The notes below the pieces were generated by a model. It had not been told where the DNA came from. It ran no database searches and saw only the letters and a program-made list of their open reading frames with translations. A stretch of 64,000 bases of DNA, taken from contig NC_030387.2 in the NCBI RefSeq assembly GCF_001625215.2, positions 38,277,606-38,341,605 of the forward strand, read 5' to 3'. A program made the translations under genes and the position numbers. The stretch comes from Daucus carota subsp. sativus. Taxonomy: Eukaryota; Streptophyta; Magnoliopsida; Apiales; Apiaceae. Positions 35,214 through 45,096 of the stretch are shown here, piece by piece (within the stretch, counting starts at the first letter, position 1; each line of letters begins with the position of its first letter).

Positions 35214-35771
35214 TTATTGCAGATAACGACCAAACATCCCCACAGCCTGGATGCTCGCAAGTATTGCTAGGCTGTAACTCATGCATTGTCTCGACACCTG
35301 CACCTTCGCTCTTACCTCATCGCACACCGTCGATCCCATCTCCTCTAGCCCATCGAGACACGTCTCCTGATCCGTCATGGCGGCGCTTATCCACGCATTC
35401 AGAGCCCTGATCTCGGCTCTGGTGAGCACAGCCAGCTCTCCGGGTGGTACTGTTGTTAAGGTTATGGATTTGTTGAGCTGAGCCACCGCGTCGTCGAAGA
35501 GGACCGCGCAGTCTTGGAGGGCGGAGATGGTTGGGGTGTCGGTGGAGGAGGTGATTAGGGTTTGGGGGAGGGAGGAGATGAGTTTGAGTTGGGAGAGGGA
35601 GGTGTAGAGAGATGTGTTGAAGAGGATTGTGGGGTCCAGTTGGGTGGAGAGTGAGGGAGTGTGTGGTGGTTTGGTGGCGGAGATGTAGGTTATGGCGGCG
35701 ATGGTGAGGAGGGTTAGGAGGGTGATTGCGGTGGCTTGGTGGCCGTTGATGAAATTTGTTTTGGATTCCAT
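35214..35771 (-). CDS. PMEI-like domain protein, short subclass, GC-rich
   Basis: Single exon, 185 residues, ATG at 35771. Membrane anchor about residues 12-31 (QATAITLLTLLTIAAITYIS). The domain carries LQDCAVLFDDAVAQLNKSI (C88) and WISAAMTDQETCLDGLEEMG (C138), the pattern of the pectin methylesterase pro-region and PMEIs. Like the 29.2 kb gene it lacks the N-terminal CX8C pair, so only the later part of the four-helix bundle is present. Codon use is far more GC-rich than in neighbouring genes. Possible roles are PME regulation in the wall or secretory path, or a derived function; not decidable here. Confidence 0.78.
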   Translation of the reverse strand: MESKTNFINGHQATAITLLTLLTIAAITYISATKPPHTPSLSTQLDPTILFNTSLYTSLSQLKLISSLPQTLITSSTDTPTISALQDCAVLFDDAVAQLNKSITLTTVPPGELAVLTRAEIRALNAWISAAMTDQETCLDGLEEMGSTVCDEVRAKVQVSRQCMSYSLAILASIQAVGMFGRYLQ

Positions 35772-35951
35772 GTGTTTCTTTCACTTGTTGAGAGTTTTGA
35801 TTGATATAAAGAGAGTCGAACTTGAGACCTTCCCAAACCAAAGTTTTAATACCAATATCGATAACCAGTCCATCTAAAATCTTAATGTGCAGAGAAAGAC
35901 AGCTTTTATGCTATATTTCGACAAGGTGATCTTACAATTAACAGATCTGGA
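35772..35951. other. Short spacer between adjacent PMEI-like genes
   Basis: 180 bp between the start of one minus-strand gene and the stop of the next. It must contain both the promoter of the 35.2 kb gene and the 3' UTR of the 36 kb gene. No separate feature seen. Confidence 0.4.
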
Positions 35952-36758
35952 TCAATACAGTTTTAACATCAAAACAAGCAACACAACCAAGAATACATAC
36001 TGTGGAACATAAATGATTACAAACTCATAGCTCAACCAATCAAAATATTCACGAAAATAATCGACACGAGAAGACGTGGAGCGCCCATAAATACTATCTG
36101 AAATAGTGTCTTTATTTAGCAGAATAGCTTTGCTGTTCGACATGTATTTTCTCGCATTTTGCACATTCAATCTGATTTCATCGATCACCGTTGATCCACT
36201 CTCCTCCAATCTGTCCAAACAAGCCTGTTGATATGTTACCATCTTCTTAAATACCTCCAGATATTCATCGACCTCAAGGCCTGTAAAGAAGTACAGATTC
36301 TTGGAAGAAGCCGCTGAGTCGTTAAGTCCACTCACTTCATTGTTCAACAAGGCTTGACACTCCTGCAGCTCCCGGATGTTGTCGGGGTTGGAGATATTAG
36401 CGAGATGGATGAGTTGGTAGACACTTAGTTGGAACGAGTAAAATATGATGTTTGCGGGGAAGATATGAGTATCAGAATCATCACCGGAGGCTTTAGTGGA
36501 GACGGAGGATGATAGGGTTGAAATGCAGAGGTCTTTGTATGGCGCGAAAGAACAGATGACTTGGATATATTTGGACGGTGTGTAATTATTTGGACTCAAC
36601 TGCTGGATGATTCCAACAGTGGTCACTGTGACTATTCCTGCAATTAAGAGAGTGATTATGAATATTGAAGTGAGGATGCAGGGCTTTTGAATGTTCTTCA
36701 CTGGAAATGCCGATGAGAACTGGCTTTCCAGGAGGGTTGTTTCGGTTGAAGAATCCAT
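35952..36758 (-). CDS. PMEI-like domain protein with N- and C-terminal membrane segments
   Basis: Single exon, 268 residues, ATG at 36758 (MDSSTETTLLESQ). Segment 1: signal-anchor-like residues about 28-52 (ILTSIFIITLLIAGIVTVTT). Domain: CSFAPYKDLC (C69, C78), LQECQALLNNEVSGLNDS (C134), YQQACLDRLEESGS (C180), the four cysteines of PMEI folds with CX8C spacing. Segment 2: residues about 245-266, ending VPQYVFLVVLLVLMLKLY. Closest relatives are the genes at 40.1, 41.2 and 42.3 kb. The predicted topology (domain between two membrane segments) is an inference. Confidence 0.8.
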   Translation of the reverse strand: MDSSTETTLLESQFSSAFPVKNIQKPCILTSIFIITLLIAGIVTVTTVGIIQQLSPNNYTPSKYIQVICSFAPYKDLCISTLSSSVSTKASGDDSDTHIFPANIIFYSFQLSVYQLIHLANISNPDNIRELQECQALLNNEVSGLNDSAASSKNLYFFTGLEVDEYLEVFKKMVTYQQACLDRLEESGSTVIDEIRLNVQNARKYMSNSKAILLNKDTISDSIYGRSTSSRVDYFREYFDWLSYEFVIIYVPQYVFLVVLLVLMLKLY

Positions 36759-37137
36759 ATTTCCGGGTTTGATTGGATCGGATGTTTGGAAAAATCGTAG
36801 TTTACAATTTATTGTGCTTCTGATCCCAGTCGTCTTGAGTAGTTGAAGTCAACGGATGGTGGATGCATAATGATCCAAACTATGAGAAGTTTCCTCTCTT
36901 GTCCGGAAGTCTTGAGTTAGACTCTGGCTCATCTCAAGAATTATTATTATGAATTATTATTATGACAAATACTGATATGTAAGATTATAAGCCTACTGAA
37001 GTTCATTCAACTTGGCATTCTAAAATGTATAGCTAGCAGAATAGAGTTGATCAACATCTCGCGAAACTGAATATATATTTCTGTAAAACTGTAATACGAC
37101 ATTATTTCCACTGAGGATAACTTATCTGACTTTCGAT
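36759..37137. promoter_or_regulatory. Upstream region of the 36 kb PMEI-like gene
   Basis: About 380 bp of ancestral upstream sequence before the CACTA insertion. No clear TATA box chosen. Confidence 0.35.
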
Positions 37138-37140
37138 TAT

Positions 37141-40052
37141 CACTACTAGAAAAAAGCCCTTAGACATCGGCTAAAAACCGATGTCTATGTAAAAAGAGAG
37201 CGATGTCTTCGCGTGTGATGTTAAAGATATATGTGCAAAGACATCGGGTAAAACCCGATGTCTAAAATAGACTTGCACAACGCTTCTAGGATGTACGTGA
37301 TATCTATCCCATTTTAGACATCGGTTATGTTTCATTAAACTATTGTAATTTCAAGATTTTTAACATCAGTTAATTTAATATACAAGCGATGTGTTTTGAA
37401 TTGAATTAAAATGGGCACCCCTGAATTAAAATATATATACCAAATCAAATACAAACAAGCCATATACAATCATCATATCACAACATTATATATATTCACT
37501 TCTCCAATTTCAATCCAGAAAACCAAGTACCTACTAACTACAATCCAACTTTCATCCAACCAAGCAAAACATATTTAAATTAAATACATAACAGCTTGAG
37601 AAATAAACTGCTAAGAATGACTCTAAACTATGCTTCATTTCCTTCGAGGCTTGCATCGTCTGCCTCAGCATGTTTTTCAGCTCTCTCATCTTTTGGAAAT
37701 CATCCTCAACCTTGGTTATTCTATTCATAGTTGCATGAAATATTTGGGCAATGAGAAGCGTAATTACAAGGATCCCATATGAAGTTGTCATTGCTAGCCA
37801 CGGCCAAGGGCATTTCTGCTTTAATCTGCACTAAAAGAATTTACTAAGGTAATGTAATAATAGTTGCATGAATATTTGTGTGAAATACTGAACACACTGG
37901 TGGTTCTCATATATACAATAGCTGTTAATTATCTTAGTTCAGAATTGAAGATAGTAAGTAGATAGGTGAGTGTAGATTATACCCTCCAGGCTGTTGAGAA
38001 CGAGTGGAAAATGCTGATACTTAAGTGATTTTCCAGGTCCTCAAATTTGTCCATGCAGCAGTTGATATGTAGCAGACCAGTTATTCCTGGAGCCCTGTTG
38101 AGCCCTGTTCACAACTTCTAATTCACACACAAAACTCAAAATTAAGCAAAATCACAGGCATCGAGTCGAAAGTGGTTGCCAGGAAGAAGAAAATGTCTAA
38201 AGATTAGTTATTGACTCAAAGTTAATCTTAACCTAAATTCTCCATTCATGGTTTTTCTAGACATGTAACAGCGGGTATAGTACCACCCCAAACAAATGTA
38301 CAGACCAATCAAATTGCATCCATGACAACTATTAACACAATTACCACAGATCGTTTATAAAAACTAAATCAATATACATTTTCAAGGGACACAACAACAA
38401 TTCCAAAAAATATTAAAAACTTCAATTAAAGACCATCCACACAAATACATGAATATAGTTTCAGGAGGGCTCATGTATTTCTCATTTTACATATCACTAA
38501 AAGAGACGCAACATAAATAAACCTCAAGTTCCAAGATACCGACTCCAGTAAGAAGACTAAACCCACAAGCAGTAAAAAATCGAATAATTTACCGCCTAAA
38601 ACAGAGTACATATAACTCTTGTTTAAAGCTTGTCTCACCATTTTTTGAGAGGGCTCTCCGCAATTGCTCAGGCATTTAGTCTCACTGTAAATGTCAGTGA
38701 AGAACTCCTGCAATCATAATCAAATTTGGTTTATTAATTACTTGTAACAATTCATCGACCATTGTTTCTTGTAATTGAGCATATAGAACATATTCACGAC
38801 ATACACAAGTATAAAGAAAATTTTCTACAGAGGAATCATTTGCAACAAGAGAAGCATAATTAAGCTGAAGAATATATACCATATTTGGTCAGTCTTCAGC
38901 TTAAATTTGGTACCCTGAATCACAATCTTTAACATAAATGAGCGATGCAATGCGTCCATTGTGTGTCCACACCTTGAATTCCCATCAAGGTCAGTCACAT
39001 GGAAAACTGCAGTTTTATCAAATAACATATATTAGGGCCATACTTTCAGCGTTAAAACCATAATAATGCTAGTATCAATCTTAAACAAAATCCAATCAAA
39101 TTAAATCACCATATAAAACAACATGTATAACCAAACTCAGGTCCTTACAATTATAGATACACAAACATAATCTTTTATAATATCCAATTTCCACAAAACA
39201 AATACAATTTAAATTACAAAGACCCTCGAAAAGTAGGTTTCAACTTAGGAAGATACATCTTCTATAACCTCAGGTTTGATATGCACTGAACAAAAGCTTA
39301 TAACAGAGCTATACACAAACAAAATAAGACAAACCTCTTCCAGTTCAGTGTAAACTCTTCAAGTTCAGTAAAACTTCTTCAAGCCTTCAAACCTCCAGAT
39401 CTGTTCAAAAATGAAAAACCCAAAAATTAGTGAAAACAAAACTTAATCGAAATAAACCTAATTAGAGAGAAATTAGGTGCTTCAGGTTGAGAAATTAGGT
39501 GATTCTCGAAGCACCAATTTGGGGTTAAATTGAAACCCTAATTTGATACGACGAAGATGTGAGAGACACCAGTGAAATGTGAGAGATGCGGAGGTGACAG
39601 CGAGGCGACAGAGTGGGGGAGTGAGAGGTGAGAAGTGTAGGGAGGGAGGAGGGAGAGGGAGATGTGTCGGGATGGAGGAGGGAGATGGAATATTTCGGGA
39701 GGGAGGAGGTATTTGGTTAAAGTGTCGGGAGGGAAAAGAGGGGCGGGTTTTGATTTTTGTTAAGTGAGGGAAATAAACGGGGCAAAAGTAATAAGCTGTT
39801 GTTTTTTAATTTTTTAAAAATATGATTTAATAACGGTCAGATATCTACATCGGTTATGCCTTGAACCGATGTCTACTTCACGATTCTCATTTTTTGAAAA
39901 TAACTATTGACATTGGTTATTTTCTCAACCGATGTCTAAATTTCACAGTAACATCGTTTAAAAAAATACTGATGTGTTTAATGATGTTAACATCGGTCGT
40001 CTGACCAACCGATGTCTAAGCACCGATGTCGTAGGCACTAATTCTAGTAGTG
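37141..40052. mobile_element. Non-autonomous CACTA (En/Spm) element
   Basis: 2912 bp. The ends are CACTACTAGAAAAAA (left) and ...ATTCTAGTAGTG (right), inverted repeats of the CACTA superfamily, flanked by the 3-bp target duplication TAT (37138-37140 and 40053-40055). Subterminal regions carry many ACATCGGTT/AACCGATGT motifs in both orientations (left about 37160-37400, right about 39840-40030), expected transposase-binding sites. No TNP2-like transposase is visible. The interior has gene-like sequence on the minus strand (see 37552-39720). It separates two PMEI-like genes that would otherwise be about 430 bp apart. Confidence 0.92.
37552..39720 (-). other. Gene-like sequence inside the CACTA element (possible captured gene fragment)
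   Basis: At the minus-strand 5' side (about 39720-39540) lies a C/T-rich stretch followed by TTAGGGTTTCAATTTAACCCC, resembling a plant promoter and leader. Downstream are short open pieces: 39028-38825 (TAVFHVTDLDGNSRCGHTMD), 38713-38471 (QEFFTDIYSETKCLSNCGEP) and 37791-37552 (SYGILVITLLIAQIFHATMN, then a charged helix). None matches a family I know. They could be exons of a captured host gene or of an element-encoded protein. Confidence 0.4.
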
Positions 40053-40096
40053 TATGTCACAACTTACAACATGATGACGGAATTGTAGCTTCTAAA

Positions 40097-40933
40097 TCAG
40101 TACTGTTTTAGCATCAAAATAAAGAGCAAGATCAAGAACACATACTGCGGAACAAAGATAACCATATACTCATAGCTCAGCCCATCGAAATAAAAGCTAT
40201 AATAATCAGCAGTATCGGCTGATGGGAAATTACCATATATGCTATCCAAAATGGGTTCGAATTTCACTAGAATAGCTCGGGTGTTGCTCATGTATCGTCT
40301 CGTTTTCTCCACATTGAATCGAATTTCATCAATCACCGTTGATCCATTAGTACTCTCCTCCAATCTATCCAAACAGGATTGTTGATTAGTCTCCGTTTTG
40401 TTGAATACCTCCACATATTCGTCCCTTTCAATCTTCGTAAAATAGTAAAAATTCCTGGAGGAGGACACCGAGTTGTTGAGGCCAGCCAAATCCTTGTTAA
40501 ACAATACTTGGCACTCGAGCAAGACGGGCTCTGCAACGTCGTTTGGCTTGGAAATGTTATGGAACGAAGCGAGATGAGTCAGCTGGATGACGCTGACTTG
40601 GAACGAGTAGAAGATCATATTTAGTGGAGAGGGTTGAGATTCGAGGTTATCATCAGAGGTACTATTGGTGGAGACAAAAGATAATAGGGCGGAGCGGCAG
40701 AGGTGTTTGTATGGTGCAAAAGAACAGATGATTTGGATGGACTTAGATGGCGCGGGGTCAACATATATGTCGATACTGCCTGGACTGGCCTGCCGGATGA
40801 CTATGACCGTGGTGACAGTGAGTATTCCGGCAACTATTAGAGTGAGTACGAATATTGAAGACAGAATGTAGGGCTTTTGGCTGTTCTTCTTTGGAACTTG
40901 TTGTTGCAGGAGGTTTGTTTTCAGGGAATCCAT
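40097..40933 (-). CDS. PMEI-like domain protein with N- and C-terminal membrane segments
   Basis: Single exon, 278 residues, ATG at 40933 (MDSLKTNLLQQQ). Anchor about residues 22-46 (YILSSIFVLTLIVAGILTVT). Domain cysteines C70, C79 (CSFAPYKHLC), C141 (LLECQVLFNKDLAGLNNS) and C187 (NQQSCLDRLEES). C-terminal hydrophobic segment about 256-275 ending ILLFILMLKQY. Several N-x-S/T sites suggest a lumenal or apoplastic domain. The stop lies only 44 bp from the CACTA end; the next gene upstream starts 233 bp beyond its ATG. Confidence 0.8.
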   Translation of the reverse strand: MDSLKTNLLQQQVPKKNSQKPYILSSIFVLTLIVAGILTVTTVIVIRQASPGSIDIYVDPAPSKSIQIICSFAPYKHLCRSALLSFVSTNSTSDDNLESQPSPLNMIFYSFQVSVIQLTHLASFHNISKPNDVAEPVLLECQVLFNKDLAGLNNSVSSSRNFYYFTKIERDEYVEVFNKTETNQQSCLDRLEESTNGSTVIDEIRFNVEKTRRYMSNTRAILVKFEPILDSIYGNFPSADTADYYSFYFDGLSYEYMVIFVPQYVFLILLFILMLKQY

Positions 40934-41166
40934 ATTCTCTAGTTTGATTTACGGATATATAAGATTATAATCAGTTTGTGCATTTTTATCTAGCCTGCGT
41001 AATCCAAGTCAACTGTAATGGAAGGTTCCGTTCTTTCGGGTCTTCTTGACTAACAACAATATGTCTGCATTATTTGGAAACGCCTACTTGCAAGTCGAAA
41101 ATATTTAAAATCTCTTTCTGGCCTATTGCATTATTAGAATTTCACCAAACCAGATGAATCTGAGGA
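40934..41166. other. 233-bp spacer between PMEI-like genes
   Basis: Must contain the promoter of the 40.1 kb gene and the 3' UTR of the 41.2 kb gene. Minus-strand TATATAT-like sequence near 40955 is a candidate TATA box, though close to the ATG. Confidence 0.35.
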
Positions 41167-42009
41167 CTACAATTTTAACATCAGAACAAGTATACAAAGT
41201 AAGAACACGTATTGCAAAAGAAAGACAATCATGTAGTCATAGCCCACGCCTCGAAAGAAGAAAGCATACGAGCGGATCGGGTTATGATCGATTATTTGTA
41301 CTGAGCTGGGGAATGAGCCATACATTTTATTGATAATCGGATCGATGTTTAACAGAACCGCTCTGCTGTTACTCATCACTCTTCTCATTATTCTCACGTT
41401 CGAGCCAACGACTTGAATCGCTGTTGATCCACTCTCCTGTAACTTATCCAAACAGGACTGCTGATTTGCCTTCATCCTCTTGAACCGATCCAAGTATTCG
41501 TTGACTTCGTGTCTGAAGGCGTCGAGGTTCTGAGAAGTTGCTATTGAGTTGTTGAGTACATTCAATTCCTTGTTCAACAACAATTGGCACTCTTCTAACT
41601 TGTAGTCGTCTTTTGAGACATCCGCGAGACGGATGAGCTGATTGACCGCAAGTTGGAAGAAACGAAAAATAATATCTTCTGGCGGAGGATTGTCACCGGA
41701 TATATTGGTGGAGATGGAAGAGGCCAGGGTGTTGTGGCACAACCGTTTGTATATTACAAAAGAACAGACGGCTCGGATGGATTGGACGGGTGTGGGTACG
41801 AGTACGGGAGTGAGGTCTATAAATTGAATCATGTCGACGTTTGGATTAGGAGTGTCGCGGAGATTAATTACAGTAGTTATGAACAGCACTCCCGCGATCA
41901 CCAGAGAGAGTAAAATTACCAGAGACAGGATGCAGAGCTTCCCGGTGTTCGTCTTTGGAAATTCCGCCGAGGCTTCTTTCTCCAGGAGGTTTGTTTTCGT
42001 CGAATCCAT
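41167..42009 (-). CDS. PMEI-like domain protein with N- and C-terminal membrane segments
   Basis: Single exon, 280 residues. The start at 42009 (MDSTKTNLLEKE) was chosen by alignment with paralogues; the same frame stays open upstream to a Met at 42186, but that extension has no counterpart in them. Anchor about residues 26-50. Cysteines C82, C91 (CSFVIYKRLC), C141 (LEECQLLLNKELNVLNNS) and C186 (NQQSCLDKLQESGS). A longer proline-rich linker (residues 51-76) separates anchor and domain. The C-terminal segment about 258-278 ends LLCILVLMLKL, lacking the final Tyr of the paralogues. Confidence 0.8.
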   Translation of the reverse strand: MDSTKTNLLEKEASAEFPKTNTGKLCILSLVILLSLVIAGVLFITTVINLRDTPNPNVDMIQFIDLTPVLVPTPVQSIRAVCSFVIYKRLCHNTLASSISTNISGDNPPPEDIIFRFFQLAVNQLIRLADVSKDDYKLEECQLLLNKELNVLNNSIATSQNLDAFRHEVNEYLDRFKRMKANQQSCLDKLQESGSTAIQVVGSNVRIMRRVMSNSRAVLLNIDPIINKMYGSFPSSVQIIDHNPIRSYAFFFRGVGYDYMIVFLLQYVFLLCILVLMLKL

Positions 42010-42297
42010 CGGAAGCAACTCGATCTGAGACTTGATGTGTGGACGTACTCTTTTTATATTGCGCATTTGAAATTTAATATTCAGACTACGCGATATTCTG
42101 CAAGTCATGGTTGTCGCCATCTGCTTTCGGTTGTGACGTACCAATTGATAAATAAGTTTAATTGTAAATTGTGTCGATAATATCAAATAATGATCGATAG
42201 AATATGAAAATTTTGGATTATATATCTGTGGTGTGAATACATCGCCTTCATCTCAGACAATTTATCGGATAATAGTACTAACTGTTAAAGTTTTTTA

Positions 42298-43134
42298 TCA
42301 ATACAGTTTCAACATGAGAATAAGCAACGCCATCAAGAAAGTATACTGTGAAACACAAACAATCATATACTCGTAGCTCAGGCCATCAAAATAGTAGCTG
42401 TAGTACGAATACTGATCAACACTAAAGGAGGGAGCGCCATAGATTTCGTCGAGAATGGAGTCGATGTTTAGCAAAATGGCTCTGGTGTTCCTAGTGTATC
42501 TTCTCATTTTGCGTACATTCAATTTAATCATCTCGGTCACCCGTGATTCTGCAGTCGCGTCGAGTTTATCCAAACAGGCCTGTTGATGTCTCTCCATCCT
42601 GTTGAATCGCGCTACATTTTCTTCGAGTTCGAGTCTTAATGAGTAAAAATTGTTCGCTAAGGCTGCTGAGACGTTGAGTCCAGGTACCTCTTTTTTCAAC
42701 AAGACTTGACATTCACGCAACACTGATGCTGACTCCGAGATGTTATGAAGCGAAGAGAGATGGACTAGTTGCTTGACACCGAGTTGGTATGAGTGGACAA
42801 TTATGTTTTCCGGGGAGAGACGAGTGTCCTGTTCTCGTTCATCCCGAGATTTGTTATTAAAGACGGATGATGATATGGTATATCGGCACAAACGTTTGTA
42901 TGGCGTGAAAGAGCATACGGCTCGAATGGAGCGGGTGGGAGTGGGCGCGACAAATGCGTAACTAGTGCTCGGACTGGACTCGTCAATGATTAATACAGTA
43001 GTGACGGTGAGTATTCCAGCGACTATGAGAATGAGCAAGACTATTAAAGAGAGGATGTAGGGCTTTTCGGTGTTCTTTTTGGGGAATTCCGGTGAGGATT
43101 GTCGATGGAGAAGGTTTGTTTTCATTGAGTTCAT
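42298..43134 (-). CDS. PMEI-like domain protein with N- and C-terminal membrane segments
   Basis: Single exon, 278 residues, ATG at 43134 (MNSMKTNLLHRQ). Anchor about residues 26-50 (YILSLIVLLILIVAGILTVT). Cysteines C74, C83 (CSFTPYKRLC), C142 (LRECQVLLKKEVPGLNVS) and C187 (HQQACLDKLDATA). C-terminal segment ends MALLILMLKLY after YYFDGLSYEYMIVCVSQYTF. It is the last member at this end of the cluster, 288 bp upstream of the 41.2 kb gene's start. The domain is more basic than in its paralogues. Confidence 0.8.
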   Translation of the reverse strand: MNSMKTNLLHRQSSPEFPKKNTEKPYILSLIVLLILIVAGILTVTTVLIIDESSPSTSYAFVAPTPTRSIRAVCSFTPYKRLCRYTISSSVFNNKSRDEREQDTRLSPENIIVHSYQLGVKQLVHLSSLHNISESASVLRECQVLLKKEVPGLNVSAALANNFYSLRLELEENVARFNRMERHQQACLDKLDATAESRVTEMIKLNVRKMRRYTRNTRAILLNIDSILDEIYGAPSFSVDQYSYYSYYFDGLSYEYMIVCVSQYTFLMALLILMLKLY

Positions 43135-44860
43135 ATCTGTGAATTTGATTTGGGTTGATTTGGATCAAAGAGCTCCTTAAGTTTATGTAGTTTTTCTACC
43201 ATGAATTGATGTAATTAGAGTGAATGTGACAATGACAAGTTTTAAGTGTCATCTTGACCTTGTCTTGCCACTACTTTTCATATAGAAGACTGACTAGTAT
43301 GGTCGTCGCAAGCAACTACTACTTTCAACTTTCAAGCTTGCTAAGGTCTAATAATTTCGTATATGAATATTAGAAAATTATTTATATATAGATAACAATA
43401 ATATTTATTGCTTATATTATAATTTTTTTTATAAATGTTATACTTTAATAGAAAAATATATTAATCAGTTCATATGATATATTAAATAAAATTTTAATAT
43501 ATTGTTATAAAATTGCCCAATGTGAGAAAACAATGAAATCCAACAATATCAACAAAATAATAAAGTTGCACCAAAAAGAAAACAAAATAATAAAATCATG
43601 TTAAAATTAAATTATAAATATCATATTTTTTTACATTATATTTGTATGTGCTTCGCATGAGGTTAAGACTAATTAGTAATTTATATTATAATTATAAAAC
43701 CAAAACATAATATATATTCAAATTTTACTTACGAATCAAAATTTAAATAAAGTTCAACACCGTTCACCGTAATTCTGATCATTCGTAAATGAGCAGACTC
43801 TCTGATTATTCTAAAATTATTTTAATTATATTTATTATTGATTTTACATTGTACTATTTTTTTATAGTTGTCTAAAAGCAATTATACTAGAAAATTCAGT
43901 GTTAGGAATTACCGGTGGCACTCACCGGCCTCTATAATTTTTAAAATAAATTTCATATAATATTATTTATGTTATCTCAAATATTAATTATATTAAACTT
44001 CCTTCTACAATTTCGGAGAGGGAAAGTCAAATTTATATAATATTATTTATGTTATCTCAAATATTACTTATATTAACTCTAAATAATAAATAATAAATAT
44101 TGGTAGGATTAGAAAAAATAAATTATTTTCTTACAATCACAATAATAATAATTATTCTGAAATATTTTAGTAAGACGAAATAGGACGATGATTAAGCATG
44201 TATGACAGATTGACAATCATGACAAAAGCAAGAAAAATGCTGAAAAAGCTGAGGACTACATGACAAAGCGTGGCCCTGGAATATCCAACTTGCATATGGA
44301 CTCGATGAGTCAATAGTAGATGAATTTTTCGAGCATAGACGTATAAAACGAGTCGGAATAGTTCGGATATCATATTCTAATTCAAATTTAAATTATTTTT
44401 TTAAATTTAAATTTAATCAGATTTCATATATCAAATCAAAATTCAAATTATTATTGAAAAATATCTTATCAATTTTTAGATTATATTTCGATTTGATCAA
44501 AAAAATTAATCTATCGAACTGATAAATTTTAAATTAATATATCAACTAACTACTTCCCATTACCAATTTCTATGTAATTTCCGTGCTTGTTTTTCTGGCC
44601 GTTGGTCGTTAAAAATTAGATTTGATGAGAATCTCTGTCTTTCCTGTATAGTTGCGCCTTTTTAAACGTTAAAAAATAAATTATGCTGCCATTGATTGAC
44701 TGACTGACATGTTTAAATTAGGCTCACAGCCAGAAATGGTGTACTAATGATGATTACGTGCCTACATTAACATCTAAACATGTGGCACGATACAGAGAGC
44801 TTCTGCCTTTAACTTTAAACAAAACAGCTCAACATAGAGAGACACAAAGCCCCTGCTTCA
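43135..44860. other. AT-rich intergenic spacer
   Basis: Contains a duplicated stretch (TTTATATAATATTATTTATGTTATCTCAAATATT at about 43952-43985 and 44032-44067) and a possible decayed Helitron 3' end near 43651-43675 (ATGTGCTTCGCATGAGGTTAAG then ACTAAT). No gene supported. Confidence 0.45.
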
Positions 44861-44930
44861 TTCATTCACTTGCCGGCTGTTGCACTTTTACTTCACTTGG
44901 CCTGCCCCTCTTTCTGTTTTCATAAGACCT

Positions 44931-45032
44931 CTCTCTCTGACTCTCTCTCTTTCTCTCTCCCTCTCGCTCGCTCACTCTCTCTCTCCCTCTCTCCCCGTCT
45001 CTCTCTCTCTCTCTCTCTCTCCCTCTCTCCCC

Positions 45033-45078
<46 letters not shown>

Positions 45079-45090
45079 TTCTCTCTCTAT
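44931..45090 (+). repeat. (CT)n-rich leader of the EB1 gene
   Basis: About 160 bp of CTCTCT repeats with C-rich interruptions, ending only a few bases before the EB1 ATG at 45097. Pyrimidine tracts of this kind are common in plant 5' UTRs and core promoters. Serine/leucine peptides predicted from it are artefacts. Confidence 0.85.
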
Positions 45091-45096
45091 TTCTCT

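Noticed and set aside
35317-35841. 174-codon frame overlapping the 35.2 kb PMEI-like gene
   Set aside because: Alternative frame of the same strand, rich in His/Pro; the PMEI frame has the recognisable motifs.
42010-42186. N-terminal extension of the 41.2 kb PMEI-like protein
   Set aside because: Paralogues begin at the MDSTKTNLL-type Met; the extension is basic, has no counterpart and precedes the usual anchor.
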